A stretch of 5,454 nt of DNA from Candidatus Sumerlaeota bacterium (lineage in GTDB: Bacteria > Sumerlaeota > Sumerlaeia > SLMS01). Positions 1 to 5,253 of the stretch are shown here, one piece after another. Each line of letters opens with the position of its first letter. Position 1 is the stretch's first letter. The notes below the pieces were generated by a model. The model was given only the letters and a program-made list of their open reading frames with translations, made no database searches and was not told the DNA's origin. The translations under genes were made by a program, and so were the position numbers. Location of the stretch: positions 1-5,454 of the forward strand of contig JADZDZ010000172.1 of assembly GCA_020850785.1 (NCBI GenBank), written 5' to 3'.

Positions 1-1
1 C

Positions 2-535
2 GTGATTTCCGCAGTCGGGCACGAAACGGATTTCAGCATCAGTGACTTCGTGGCGGACCTGCGTGCGCCGACGCCAAGCGCCGCGGCGGAGATCGTCAGT
101 GCCGGCTATGTGTCTCTTGCCGAGGGGATTCGTCAGAACCTGAATCGCCAGCGCCGCGCGGTGGAATCGCGCCTTCGCGAAATGAAGTCGATTGTCGGCG
201 GCCTGATGACGAGTCACGCACTGCGCCAGCCGGAGTTGATGCTGCGCGAATACCAACAGCGCACCGATCTGGCGCTCAATCGCATGCCGGAATTGATTGC
301 GAACCGGATGGAACGCACGCGGCTTCGCGTTCAGCGCGCAACGGGGGCGCTGGAGGGGCACAACCCGCAACTGATTCTGAAAAAGGGATACGCAATCATC
401 CGCCGCGCGAAGGACGACAAGGCGCTGATGAGCGCGAATCAGCTCCGGAAAAATCTTCCCGTGGATATTGAACTGAAGGATGGCAAACGCCGGGCCGTGG
501 TGACCGATGACCAAGCGGAGGATTTCTTCGCGTGA
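2..535 (+). CDS. xseA: Exodeoxyribonuclease VII large subunit, C-terminal part (5' truncated by window edge)
   Basis: This is the last ~178 residues of XseA, the catalytic subunit of exonuclease VII, a cytoplasmic nuclease that degrades single-stranded DNA from both ends together with several small XseB subunits. The fragment opens inside the catalytic domain with SAVGHETDFSISDFVADLRA and then PTPSAAAE, the family signature; the His and Asp of GHETD (fragment residues 7 and 10) match residues reported as catalytic in E. coli XseA. Residues ~40-120 are a long Arg/Glu/Gln-rich helical region, as expected for the coiled-coil stalk that binds XseB. The end (residues ~125-170) has the typical 'LKKGYAIIRR' and 'DIELKDGKRRAVV' beta segment. 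The N-terminal OB fold lies outside the window, and the GTG at base 2 is an internal codon, not a start. The usual length is ~400-460 residues. No xseB follows; the next element downstream is the SRP RNA on the opposite strand. Confidence 0.96.
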   Translation: MISAVGHETDFSISDFVADLRAPTPSAAAEIVSAGYVSLAEGIRQNLNRQRRAVESRLREMKSIVGGLMTSHALRQPELMLREYQQRTDLALNRMPELIANRMERTRLRVQRATGALEGHNPQLILKKGYAIIRRAKDDKALMSANQLRKNLPVDIELKDGKRRAVVTDDQAEDFFA

Positions 536-562
536 TGCGCGCCACGGCCTCCTGCCGGGAAA

Positions 563-687
563 GCAGGCGGCGCAAACCTCCGGGTGACCTGCACACCCGG
601 ACCTGCAGACTTATGGCTGCTTCGTTCCCGACCTGACCAGGTTCGTCGCCATCCGTCGCGCAGGGCCCGGAGATTTCCGCCGCCTGC
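563..687 (-). ncRNA. ffs: Signal recognition particle RNA, small bacterial (4.5S) type
   Basis: Read on the minus strand, bases 640-615 carry the conserved SRP helix 8 core: CTGGTCAGGTC, then a GGAA tetraloop (628-625) closed by C-G and G-C pairs, then GAAGCAGCC. This is the Ffh M-domain binding site. The flanks fold into one long hairpin: 687-678 pairs with 572-563 (10 perfect pairs), then one G-G mismatch, then 676-666 with 584-574 (11 pairs, one G-U), 664-660 with 592-588, 654-651 with 602-599, and 647-645 with 610-608. There is no Alu domain, so it is the short type; ~125 nt is slightly longer than E. coli 4.5S. The RNA works with Ffh and FtsY in co-translational targeting of membrane proteins. 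The ends are set from the terminal helix and could differ by a few bases. It lies 1 nt after the U-tract of the rpmB terminator and 27 nt from the xseA stop, tail to tail. Confidence 0.93.
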
Positions 688-688
688 T

Positions 689-725
689 AAAAACGAGCGG
701 AGGACGGGCGTTGAGTCCGTCCTCC
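689..725 (-). terminator. Intrinsic terminator downstream of rpmB
   Basis: On the minus strand a perfect 9-bp GC-rich stem (725-717 with 707-699, GGAGGACGG/CCGTCCTCC) with a 9-nt loop is followed within five bases by a T5 run (693-689). It begins 16 bases after the rpmB stop codon. The T-run is on the minus-strand transcript, so it serves rpmB; the + strand side has no T-run. Its end abuts the predicted SRP RNA 5' end. Confidence 0.85.
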
Positions 726-741
726 GAAATCCAGCCGGAAC

Positions 742-990
742 TTACTTCGCGGCCTTGCGCCCGGCCTTCTCCGCCGCTGCGGCGATCTGGACCTTGCGGG
801 GAATTGCCTTGCGAATGGCACCGGAACGAAGGGCCTTCGCGGAGACGTAGGCGCTACGCGTAACACCGTCCTTATCAAGGATCTTCACGCGCTGAATGTT
901 CGCCTTGAAGGTGCGCTTGGTGCGGTTGTTGGCGTGGCTGACGCTATTGCCGACCGCGCGGCGCTTTCCGGTAACTTCACATTTTGCCAT
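742..990 (-). CDS. rpmB: 50S ribosomal protein L28 (bL28)
   Basis: An 82-residue basic protein of the large ribosomal subunit. The start MAKCEVTGKRRAVGN followed by SVSHANNRTKR and 'FKANIQ' is the bL28 signature. The central 'RSAYVSAKALRSG' stretch corresponds to the family's conserved VSAK segment near the C-terminal half. E. coli L28 is 78 residues; here the C terminus ends in an Ala/Lys-rich tail (about residues 66-82) that is not part of the conserved core. Only one Cys (residue 4) is present, so the zinc-ribbon (paired CxxC) form found in some bacteria is absent. The start is supported by an AAAGGAA Shine-Dalgarno at 1005-999, about nine bases before the ATG. An intrinsic terminator follows the gene. 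A terminator-like hairpin sits directly before its ribosome-binding site, suggesting either termination of the upstream gene or leader control. The usual partner rpmG (L33) is not adjacent on either side. Confidence 0.95.
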   Translation of the reverse strand: MAKCEVTGKRRAVGNSVSHANNRTKRTFKANIQRVKILDKDGVTRSAYVSAKALRSGAIRKAIPRKVQIAAAAEKAGRKAAK

Positions 991-999
991 GACTCAATT

Positions 1000-1005
1000 T
1001 CCTTT
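1000..1005 (-). promoter_or_regulatory. Shine-Dalgarno site of rpmB
   Basis: AAAGGA on the minus strand, nine bases before the ATG at 990. It begins only one base after the T5 run of the upstream hairpin, so the leader hairpin and the ribosome-binding site are directly abutting. Confidence 0.7.
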
Positions 1006-1006
1006 G

Positions 1007-1039
1007 AAAAAGCCCGTGGGGAAAATCCCCGTTGGGGGC
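1007..1039 (-). terminator. Terminator-like hairpin before rpmB (terminator of upstream gene or leader attenuator)
   Basis: On the minus strand GGGG (1030-1027) and CCCC (1021-1018) pair around an ATTTT loop, with an outer helix from 1039-1036 to 1015-1012 across a small internal loop. T5 (1011-1007) follows at once. It lies ~60 bases after the stop of the glycosyltransferase gene and ~16 bases before rpmB's start. Form and T-run fit an intrinsic terminator; the position fits equally a transcription attenuator of rpmB. I cannot decide between them from sequence. Confidence 0.55.
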
Positions 1040-1058
1040 CGAGTAGGGAAGGGCAGGG
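1034..1058 (+). other. Predicted G-quadruplex motif (intergenic, glycosyltransferase-rpmB)
   Basis: Four G-runs on the + strand (1034-1038, 1046-1048, 1051-1053, 1056-1058) separated by loops of 7, 2 and 2 bases satisfy the usual G3+N1-7 rule. The first run overlaps the outer arm of the rpmB leader hairpin, so the two structures would compete if formed on the same DNA strand. For the minus-strand genes this is the template strand. Confidence 0.45.
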
Positions 1059-1100
1059 AGCGCCCCCATGTCAAACCCATTTGGCGCCGTCCGGGGCACT

Positions 1101-2756
1101 TTATCGCGCCCGGCCCACGGGCGGGTGGGGCTGGGGGGGCTCCCCGAAGACGTCGTTCCTGACGTAAACATTCAGGAAATAACCATCATTCTCGAACGCC
1201 TTGTGGGTCCAAGTGGCGCTGTAGCGGTAGAGGCGGTGAAACAGGGGGTGTTTGAACACGGCTTGGTTCGTATGCCAATCCATGCGCGTCACGGGCGCGG
1301 TTGGCGGCGTTTGCGTGACCAGCACGACCGCATCGGGCCGTTTGTCGATGACGAGGCGCTCAGCAGGATAGTCGTAGATGAGGCCCGTATCGTACGAGTA
1401 GTGCGCCCATTCGGGATCGGCGAGGCCCGCAAGGTCGATGATGCGCAGGTCGCTGTAGAAGCCCACGAGGCCGATGTCCTCGATGGCGACAAGCAGCGGC
1501 GGGCCCCCCTTCGCCTCGCGCGATTCCTCCCAGGCGGCGAACCATTTCGCCATCGCTTCATGCCCGTCGGCCCAGCCGTACACCCGCACCTGCACTTCGT
1601 TGAGCGCGCGCATCAATTCCCTGTGAAGCCACATCGTCCAAAGGGGACAGAAGGCGATCATCAGGGCGATGGCGGCGGTTTTCTCCCGCGCGGGCGCGAG
1701 GCGGTTCACAGTCACGGCAAAGGCGACAGAAACCAGCGCGCAAAGCACCCCCATGCACGGAGTGATCATGCGAAGGTGAGGCATCCAGTCGCCCCCTTCG
1801 TAAATCGTGAGTGCGAGATGTCCGCACACGGCCGCGAGAGCTACGGCACAGAGGATTCTGCCGCTCCGTGGTGCGCAGACGACGCCGACGAGCGCCAGCA
1901 GCAGCAGCGCCGCACCGCGATTCAAGATCGCCCAATCGCGAAAGTATTGGAGGCCGCTGTGCGCGCGGCTGAGCGGACTGCCGCCCATCTTCACATAGTA
2001 GGAATTTGGAAACGGATAGCCGAAGATCGAAATGCGATAGACCGTGAGGGAAGCCCAGAACGTGACGACGATGATTGCGATCACGCCAATCGCGCACAGT
2101 TTCACGCGGTCCTTCCGCACAATAATCGCCGCAACCACAACGAGGCCAAGGGCCCACGCAATACCTTCCGGACGCGTCCACGTCGCGAGGCCGAGCACAA
2201 TGCCCGCAACGATGGGCGCTGCATTCGCCGAAACGGCTCCGCTCCCCACGATGCGAAAGACAAGGACCACCGACCACGTCGTCAAGGCGGCGAACAGTGC
2301 CGTTTCCAAGCCCGCAACCGATCCCGTGGCCAGCAATGGGGAATCGGCAAGCACCCATGCACCGGGGAGCATCCAAATGAGTGATCGATCAGCGAGACCG
2401 CTTTCCCGCAGGAGCAGCCGCGCAAGCACCAGCGCACCGGCAATCACCGCAAGGCCGCTGCCCACGCCGATGAGCTTCGTCCACACGACGACGTTCATCT
2501 TCAGCGCGATCAGCACCACCTGAATCAGGAAGAGCGAATGATTCGTGTAACTCTCAACACGCGGGCCACCGATGTTGTAAACGAAGCCATGGCCGTTGAC
2601 GAGATTTCGCGCATGTCGCATGGTGATGTAGGCATCATCCACCGTGAGCGGCCAGAACATCCAGGCGCGGAAGAGGAAGAAGCCCAGCACACACGCAAGG
2701 CCGATGGCGAACAGGATCAGTTCGTGGCGCGGGCGCGCTGATGGTGGCGGCGTCAT
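1101..2756 (-). CDS. Polytopic membrane glycosyltransferase, GT-C fold (AftB/DDAY-type)
   Basis: A 551-residue inner-membrane protein with about 11-12 hydrophobic segments (roughly 11-34, 72-88, 90-115, 125-142, 150-168, 179-192, 198-213, 217-238, 280-294, 299-318, 331-350, 359-377) and a soluble C-terminal domain (~380-551). After the first segment comes VDDAYITMRHARN (39-51) with 'NGHGFVYN' and 'VESYTN': the acidic pair in the first periplasmic loop typical of GT-C enzymes that use polyprenyl-phosphate sugars. Other family marks are TRPEG (194-198), FGYPFPNSYY (about 245-254), GGDWMP (321-326), and EDIGLVGFYSD with IDLAGLADP (426-448). By family it would transfer a sugar to a cell-surface glycan or protein on the outer face; donor and acceptor are unknown. 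The ATG at 2756 gives an N terminus that leads straight into segment 1. In-frame ATGs at 2768 and 2852 exist, none with a good Shine-Dalgarno. It has its own terminator region on both sides and no obvious pathway partner here. Confidence 0.85.
   Translation of the reverse strand: MTPPPSARPRHELILFAIGLACVLGFFLFRAWMFWPLTVDDAYITMRHARNLVNGHGFVYNIGGPRVESYTNHSLFLIQVVLIALKMNVVVWTKLIGVGSGLAVIAGALVLARLLLRESGLADRSLIWMLPGAWVLADSPLLATGSVAGLETALFAALTTWSVVLVFRIVGSGAVSANAAPIVAGIVLGLATWTRPEGIAWALGLVVVAAIIVRKDRVKLCAIGVIAIIVVTFWASLTVYRISIFGYPFPNSYYVKMGGSPLSRAHSGLQYFRDWAILNRGAALLLLALVGVVCAPRSGRILCAVALAAVCGHLALTIYEGGDWMPHLRMITPCMGVLCALVSVAFAVTVNRLAPAREKTAAIALMIAFCPLWTMWLHRELMRALNEVQVRVYGWADGHEAMAKWFAAWEESREAKGGPPLLVAIEDIGLVGFYSDLRIIDLAGLADPEWAHYSYDTGLIYDYPAERLVIDKRPDAVVLVTQTPPTAPVTRMDWHTNQAVFKHPLFHRLYRYSATWTHKAFENDGYFLNVYVRNDVFGEPPQPHPPVGRAR
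1119..1139 (+). other. Predicted G-quadruplex motif (3' end of glycosyltransferase gene)
   Basis: G-runs of 3, 3, 4 and 7 bases (1119-1121, 1123-1125, 1127-1130, 1133-1139) are separated by loops of only 1, 1 and 2 bases, the type expected to give a very stable parallel quadruplex. It lies on the + strand, the template strand of the minus-strand gene, over its last codons (the Pro-rich tail PPQPHPPVG). Confidence 0.6.
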
Positions 2757-2888
2757 GATGCGCAGCATTCCACGCCGGCGTTGCGGCTCAATGGAAAGCG
2801 ATGCGGGACGGATGATGTCGTGAGGGAAAGGATGCAATCCGTGGCAAGGCATCCGATCAGCGGTGGATCCCCAAGGGCTGAATGGATG

Positions 2889-2935
2889 AAAAAAGAAAAT
2901 CCCGCCGAGGGGTGGATGGCGGGACTTCCTTTTTG
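2889..2935. terminator. Bidirectional intrinsic terminator after the PDZ-protein gene
   Basis: A perfect 7-bp stem (2900-2906 TCCCGCC with 2918-2924 GGCGGGA) and an 11-base loop. On the minus strand it is followed by TTTTCTTTTTT (2899-2889), a strong U-tract, 71 bases after the PDZ gene's stop. On the + strand T-rich sequence (2926-2934) also follows. The rest of the 238-base gap (2757-2994) shows no further gene, and I found no clear promoter for the glycosyltransferase gene. Confidence 0.85.
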
Positions 2936-2994
2936 GAGGAGAGCGGCAGGCGCGTGCGGCAAGCCACGCCCACCACTCCTATTTCGATTCGGGA

Positions 2995-3966
2995 TCACAT
3001 CTTCAGCGACTGCGCGCCTGACTGCGCATCCCGGTTCTTTCTCAGCGTTGCTTCCAGCTTCAGCGGCTTCCTGTCGCGAATGACTTCAATCGCGAGCTTC
3101 TTTCCCTGAAAGTTGACCACGGCGTCCTGTGCATCCGCAGGTGACGTGATTTTCTGGCCGTCGATGGTGGTAACGACATCGCCAGCCTTTAGTCCCGCAT
3201 CCTTCGCGGGGGAATCATCCTCGATACTGGCGATCAGGGCGCCCTCGCCGGCGGGAGCGCCGAAGAATTCACCAAGTTGCGGGGTAAGATTCTGCAGCAT
3301 GATGCCAAGCTGCGAATCGCTGGAGGTGAAACTGTAGGATTGAATCGTGGAGCCACGTTGAATTTGCGACGGATCAGGAATGATCTGCTGCATCGCGTCC
3401 ATTTGCGCGCGCAATTGTTCAAACACGGCATCCATGTCCTGAATGTTCGGCATCGCGCCGAATTGGGGCGGAGCGAAGAACTGCCCGCGATTCAGGCGGC
3501 TCCCCCGCTGCGGCGTTGCATCGTCATCGTCGGGACGCGCCTTCAGCGTCGCGGTGACTGCTTCCTCCTTCTCATCGCGGAGGAGCTTCACCTCCGCCTT
3601 GTCGCCCACGTTCAGCTTCGACACCTGCTCGACCAAATCTTCGGCGGTATGGATTTCCTTTCCATTCAGCCCGATGATCATGTCCCCTTCCTTGATGCCC
3701 GCTTCGGCAGCGGCGGAATCAGGATAGACGTACTTGATCTGGGCGCCCCAGTGCAGGTCTGACTTCACGCGATCGCCGGGCAGTTCGACGAAGCTGTTTT
3801 CAGGAATAACGCCCAGCATCGCCTTGCCAACGGGGACGGATTTCGCATCCGGTTCCGATTCCACCGTGAGGGCTGGCGCCATGCTCTTGTTGATGATGGT
3901 TTGTGCGTTGCCGACCCCCGCAGAAAGCAGGCAGCCCAGCAGCAGTGCGAACAATCGACTTTTCAT
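2995..3966 (-). CDS. Secreted protein with two PDZ domains, no protease domain
   Basis: A 323-residue exported protein. The N terminus MKSRLFALLLGCLLSAGVGNAQ is a Sec signal peptide, with likely cleavage after GNA (residue ~21). PDZ1 spans ~48-144: it opens with MLGV (50-53, the carboxylate-loop position) and has 'DSAAAEAGIKEGDMIIGLNG'. A low-complexity acidic linker (DDDD ~146-149), a Pro/Phe/Gln stretch and a short helical segment rich in Met/Gln (~178-195) follow. PDZ2 spans ~218-311: it opens with QLGI and has DDSPAKDAGLKAGDVVTTID (~250-269). The PDZ folds resemble those of HtrA/DegP proteins, but there is no trypsin-like domain and no GNSGG serine motif, so it is not itself a DegP protease. 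It probably acts in the periplasm or cell envelope as a binding or adaptor protein, partner unknown. The start at 3966 is preferred over ATG 3975 because GGAAGGG is at correct spacing only for the former. Confidence 0.88.
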   Translation of the reverse strand: MKSRLFALLLGCLLSAGVGNAQTIINKSMAPALTVESEPDAKSVPVGKAMLGVIPENSFVELPGDRVKSDLHWGAQIKYVYPDSAAAEAGIKEGDMIIGLNGKEIHTAEDLVEQVSKLNVGDKAEVKLLRDEKEEAVTATLKARPDDDDATPQRGSRLNRGQFFAPPQFGAMPNIQDMDAVFEQLRAQMDAMQQIIPDPSQIQRGSTIQSYSFTSSDSQLGIMLQNLTPQLGEFFGAPAGEGALIASIEDDSPAKDAGLKAGDVVTTIDGQKITSPADAQDAVVNFQGKKLAIEVIRDRKPLKLEATLRKNRDAQSGAQSLKM

Positions 3967-3975
3967 TTTTTGCAT

Positions 3976-3982
3976 CCCTTCC
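3976..3982 (-). promoter_or_regulatory. Shine-Dalgarno site that decides the PDZ-protein start
   Basis: GGAAGGG on the minus strand touches the ATG at 3975 with no spacer but stands nine bases before the ATG at 3966, an ideal distance. This favours the shorter protein beginning MKSRLF. A small hairpin (3983-3987 with 3995-3999) lies just upstream of the site. Confidence 0.6.
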
Positions 3983-4052
3983 GCCCGTGCCTGCCGGGCG
4001 CCGTCATCTGTAGGATAAGATGCTCGCAGCGGGGTGAAGGTTTGGCCCCGAA

Positions 4053-5129
4053 TCAGTCGAATAGGTTCAACTGGCCAACGCGGCGGAAAAATTTCGTGCT
4101 AAGCGCCGGACGCTGACCAGGAAATCCCGCGCGACGGCGGGCGATGGCGAACAGGTCCGCGATCTGCTCCGCAAAGGGGCCCACGCCGCGCATCCGCGCG
4201 CCCCAGTCGGCCTGGTAGATTTTCCCGTCGTGCATCTGCTTCAGGCGATTCAGGACCTTCGCGCGGCGGTCGGGATAATTCTCCTCCAGCCAGTGCGAGA
4301 AAAGCTCCGTCAGCGAATAGGGGAGTCGCACTACCGTATAGCCCGCGCTGATGGCGCCATGGTCGCGTGCCGCCTGAAGGATCGCGGGCATTTCGTGATC
4401 GGTGAGGCCGGGAATGATGGGGGCAACGTTCACGCCGACGGGAACGCCCGCATCCGCCAGTTTGCGAATTGCCGCCAGTCGCGCTCGCGGCGTGGAGGCA
4501 CGCGGTTCCATGCGGCGCTGCAATTCCGCATCAAGCGTTGTGATGGAAAGCGTCGCGTGCGCGCAGGAATGCGCCGCCAATTCACCCAACAAATCCACAT
4601 CGCGCGCGATGAGAGCATTCTTCGTGATCAGTGCCACGGGATTGCGAAACTCCACAAAGACCTTCAGGCAGCCGCGCGTTAGCTCAAGCTTCCTTTCAAT
4701 CGGCTGATAGCAATCCGTCACACCACACATCACCAGCACGTCGGGCTTCCACGATTCGCGCGACAATTCCTGACGCAGTAACTCCGGCGCGTCCTCCTTC
4801 ACAAAAATCTTCGTCTCGAAATCAAGGCCGGACCCAAGCCCCAGATACTCGTGATAGGGTCTCGCATAGCAGTAAATACAGCCGTGCTCGCATCCGCGAT
4901 AGGGGTTCAGGCTGAATTCAAAACTCAGGTCCGGGCTGTCGTTCCTGGTGATCAGCGAGCGGGGAGTGTCCCGGTAGAAAATCGTCTGCGGGGCTGGCGC
5001 TTCGGGGTCGGACTCCGCCGGATCGGGCTGAAAATCAATCTTCTCAAAACGATTCTGCGGATTGAGCCCGGTCCCACGCCCCCGCTGGGAGAGACCATTG
5101 ATCGAGCGATTTGGGGCGGGGTTGTGCAT
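4053..5129 (-). CDS. PA0069-family radical SAM protein (spore photolyase SplB-like)
   Basis: A 358-residue cytoplasmic iron-sulfur protein. RGCEHGCIYCYARP (residues ~78-91) holds the CX3CX2C triad (Cys 80, 84, 87) that binds the [4Fe-4S] cluster which cleaves S-adenosylmethionine. Other family marks: N-terminal GRGTGLNPQNRFE (~17-29), 'MCGVTDCYQPIERKLELTR' (~134-152), 'FRNPVALITKN' (~161-171), 'SITTLD' (195-200), APIIPGLTD (~236-244), and the C-terminal GPFAEQIADLF (~317-327). The family is named for a Pseudomonas protein and is annotated as related to SplB; its true substrate is not established, so DNA repair is only a guess. The ATG at 5129 is chosen because conserved sequence starts right after it and total length matches the family (~350). 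An in-frame ATG at 5219 would add 30 unconserved residues and run into the divergent prepilin promoter area. Neither has a clear Shine-Dalgarno. The PDZ gene follows after 86 bases on the same strand. Confidence 0.9.
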   Translation of the reverse strand: MHNPAPNRSINGLSQRGRGTGLNPQNRFEKIDFQPDPAESDPEAPAPQTIFYRDTPRSLITRNDSPDLSFEFSLNPYRGCEHGCIYCYARPYHEYLGLGSGLDFETKIFVKEDAPELLRQELSRESWKPDVLVMCGVTDCYQPIERKLELTRGCLKVFVEFRNPVALITKNALIARDVDLLGELAAHSCAHATLSITTLDAELQRRMEPRASTPRARLAAIRKLADAGVPVGVNVAPIIPGLTDHEMPAILQAARDHGAISAGYTVVRLPYSLTELFSHWLEENYPDRRAKVLNRLKQMHDGKIYQADWGARMRGVGPFAEQIADLFAIARRRAGFPGQRPALSTKFFRRVGQLNLFD

Positions 5130-5201
5130 GGCGAAACAAAAGCGAAATACGCGCCGCCGTGCAATCTGAATCTCCAGAAAATCGACGCGCGGCGGCTGGG
5201 C

Positions 5202-5230
5202 TTGCTGGCCACGGGTCATGACTGTATAGG
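5202..5230 (+). promoter_or_regulatory. Candidate sigma70-type promoter for the prepilin gene
   Basis: TTGCTG (5202-5207) and TATAGG (5225-5230) are separated by 17 bases and point to the prepilin gene. Matches to consensus are only moderate (3/6 and 4/6), and the predicted start of transcription (~5237) would leave a very short leader beginning at the Shine-Dalgarno. On the minus strand the same TATA (TATACA, 5228-5223) could be a -10 for the radical SAM gene, but no -35 is visible. Confidence 0.25.
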
Positions 5231-5237
5231 ATGCGCC

Positions 5238-5242
5238 GGAGG
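5238..5242 (+). promoter_or_regulatory. Shine-Dalgarno site of the prepilin gene
   Basis: GGAGG, 11 bases before the ATG at 5254. It fixes the prepilin start; an ATG at 5231 is in another frame and lacks such a site. Confidence 0.65.
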
Positions 5243-5253
5243 TGCGCGCTTAC

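Noticed and set aside
584..850. Small + strand open frame over the SRP RNA, terminator and rpmB
   Set aside because: It lies antisense to a structural RNA and a ribosomal protein gene and has shadow composition.
1046..1074. TTGACA (minus strand, 1074-1069) as a -35 of an rpmB promoter
   Set aside because: The hexamer is perfect, but at 16-18 base spacing the -10 position is TTCCCT-like with few matches; it may be chance, so I did not list it as a feature.
1558..2376. A 272-codon open frame on the minus strand in another frame of the glycosyltransferase gene
   Set aside because: Arg/Cys-rich, no domain, wholly inside the real gene; it does not mark a frameshift because the main frame is continuous and conserved throughout.
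1068..2384. A 438-codon open frame on the + strand opposite the glycosyltransferase gene
   Set aside because: Its translation is an Arg/His/Asp/Ala-rich composition with no recognisable domain, typical of an antisense shadow of a GC-rich gene; the minus-strand protein has clear family motifs and membrane segments.
2753..2998. Small minus-strand open frame between the PDZ and glycosyltransferase genes
   Set aside because: It spans the intrinsic terminator at 2889-2935, has no Shine-Dalgarno and shows no protein-like pattern.
3921..3966. Lipoprotein signal (LLGC) in the PDZ protein
   Set aside because: The hydrophobic stretch before that Cys is too short and a normal signal peptidase I site (GNA/Q) follows; a plain secreted protein is more likely.
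4030..4050. 5-bp hairpin just after the radical SAM stop codon
   Set aside because: The stem is short, the loop is 11 bases and no T-run follows on the minus strand, so it is not a convincing terminator.
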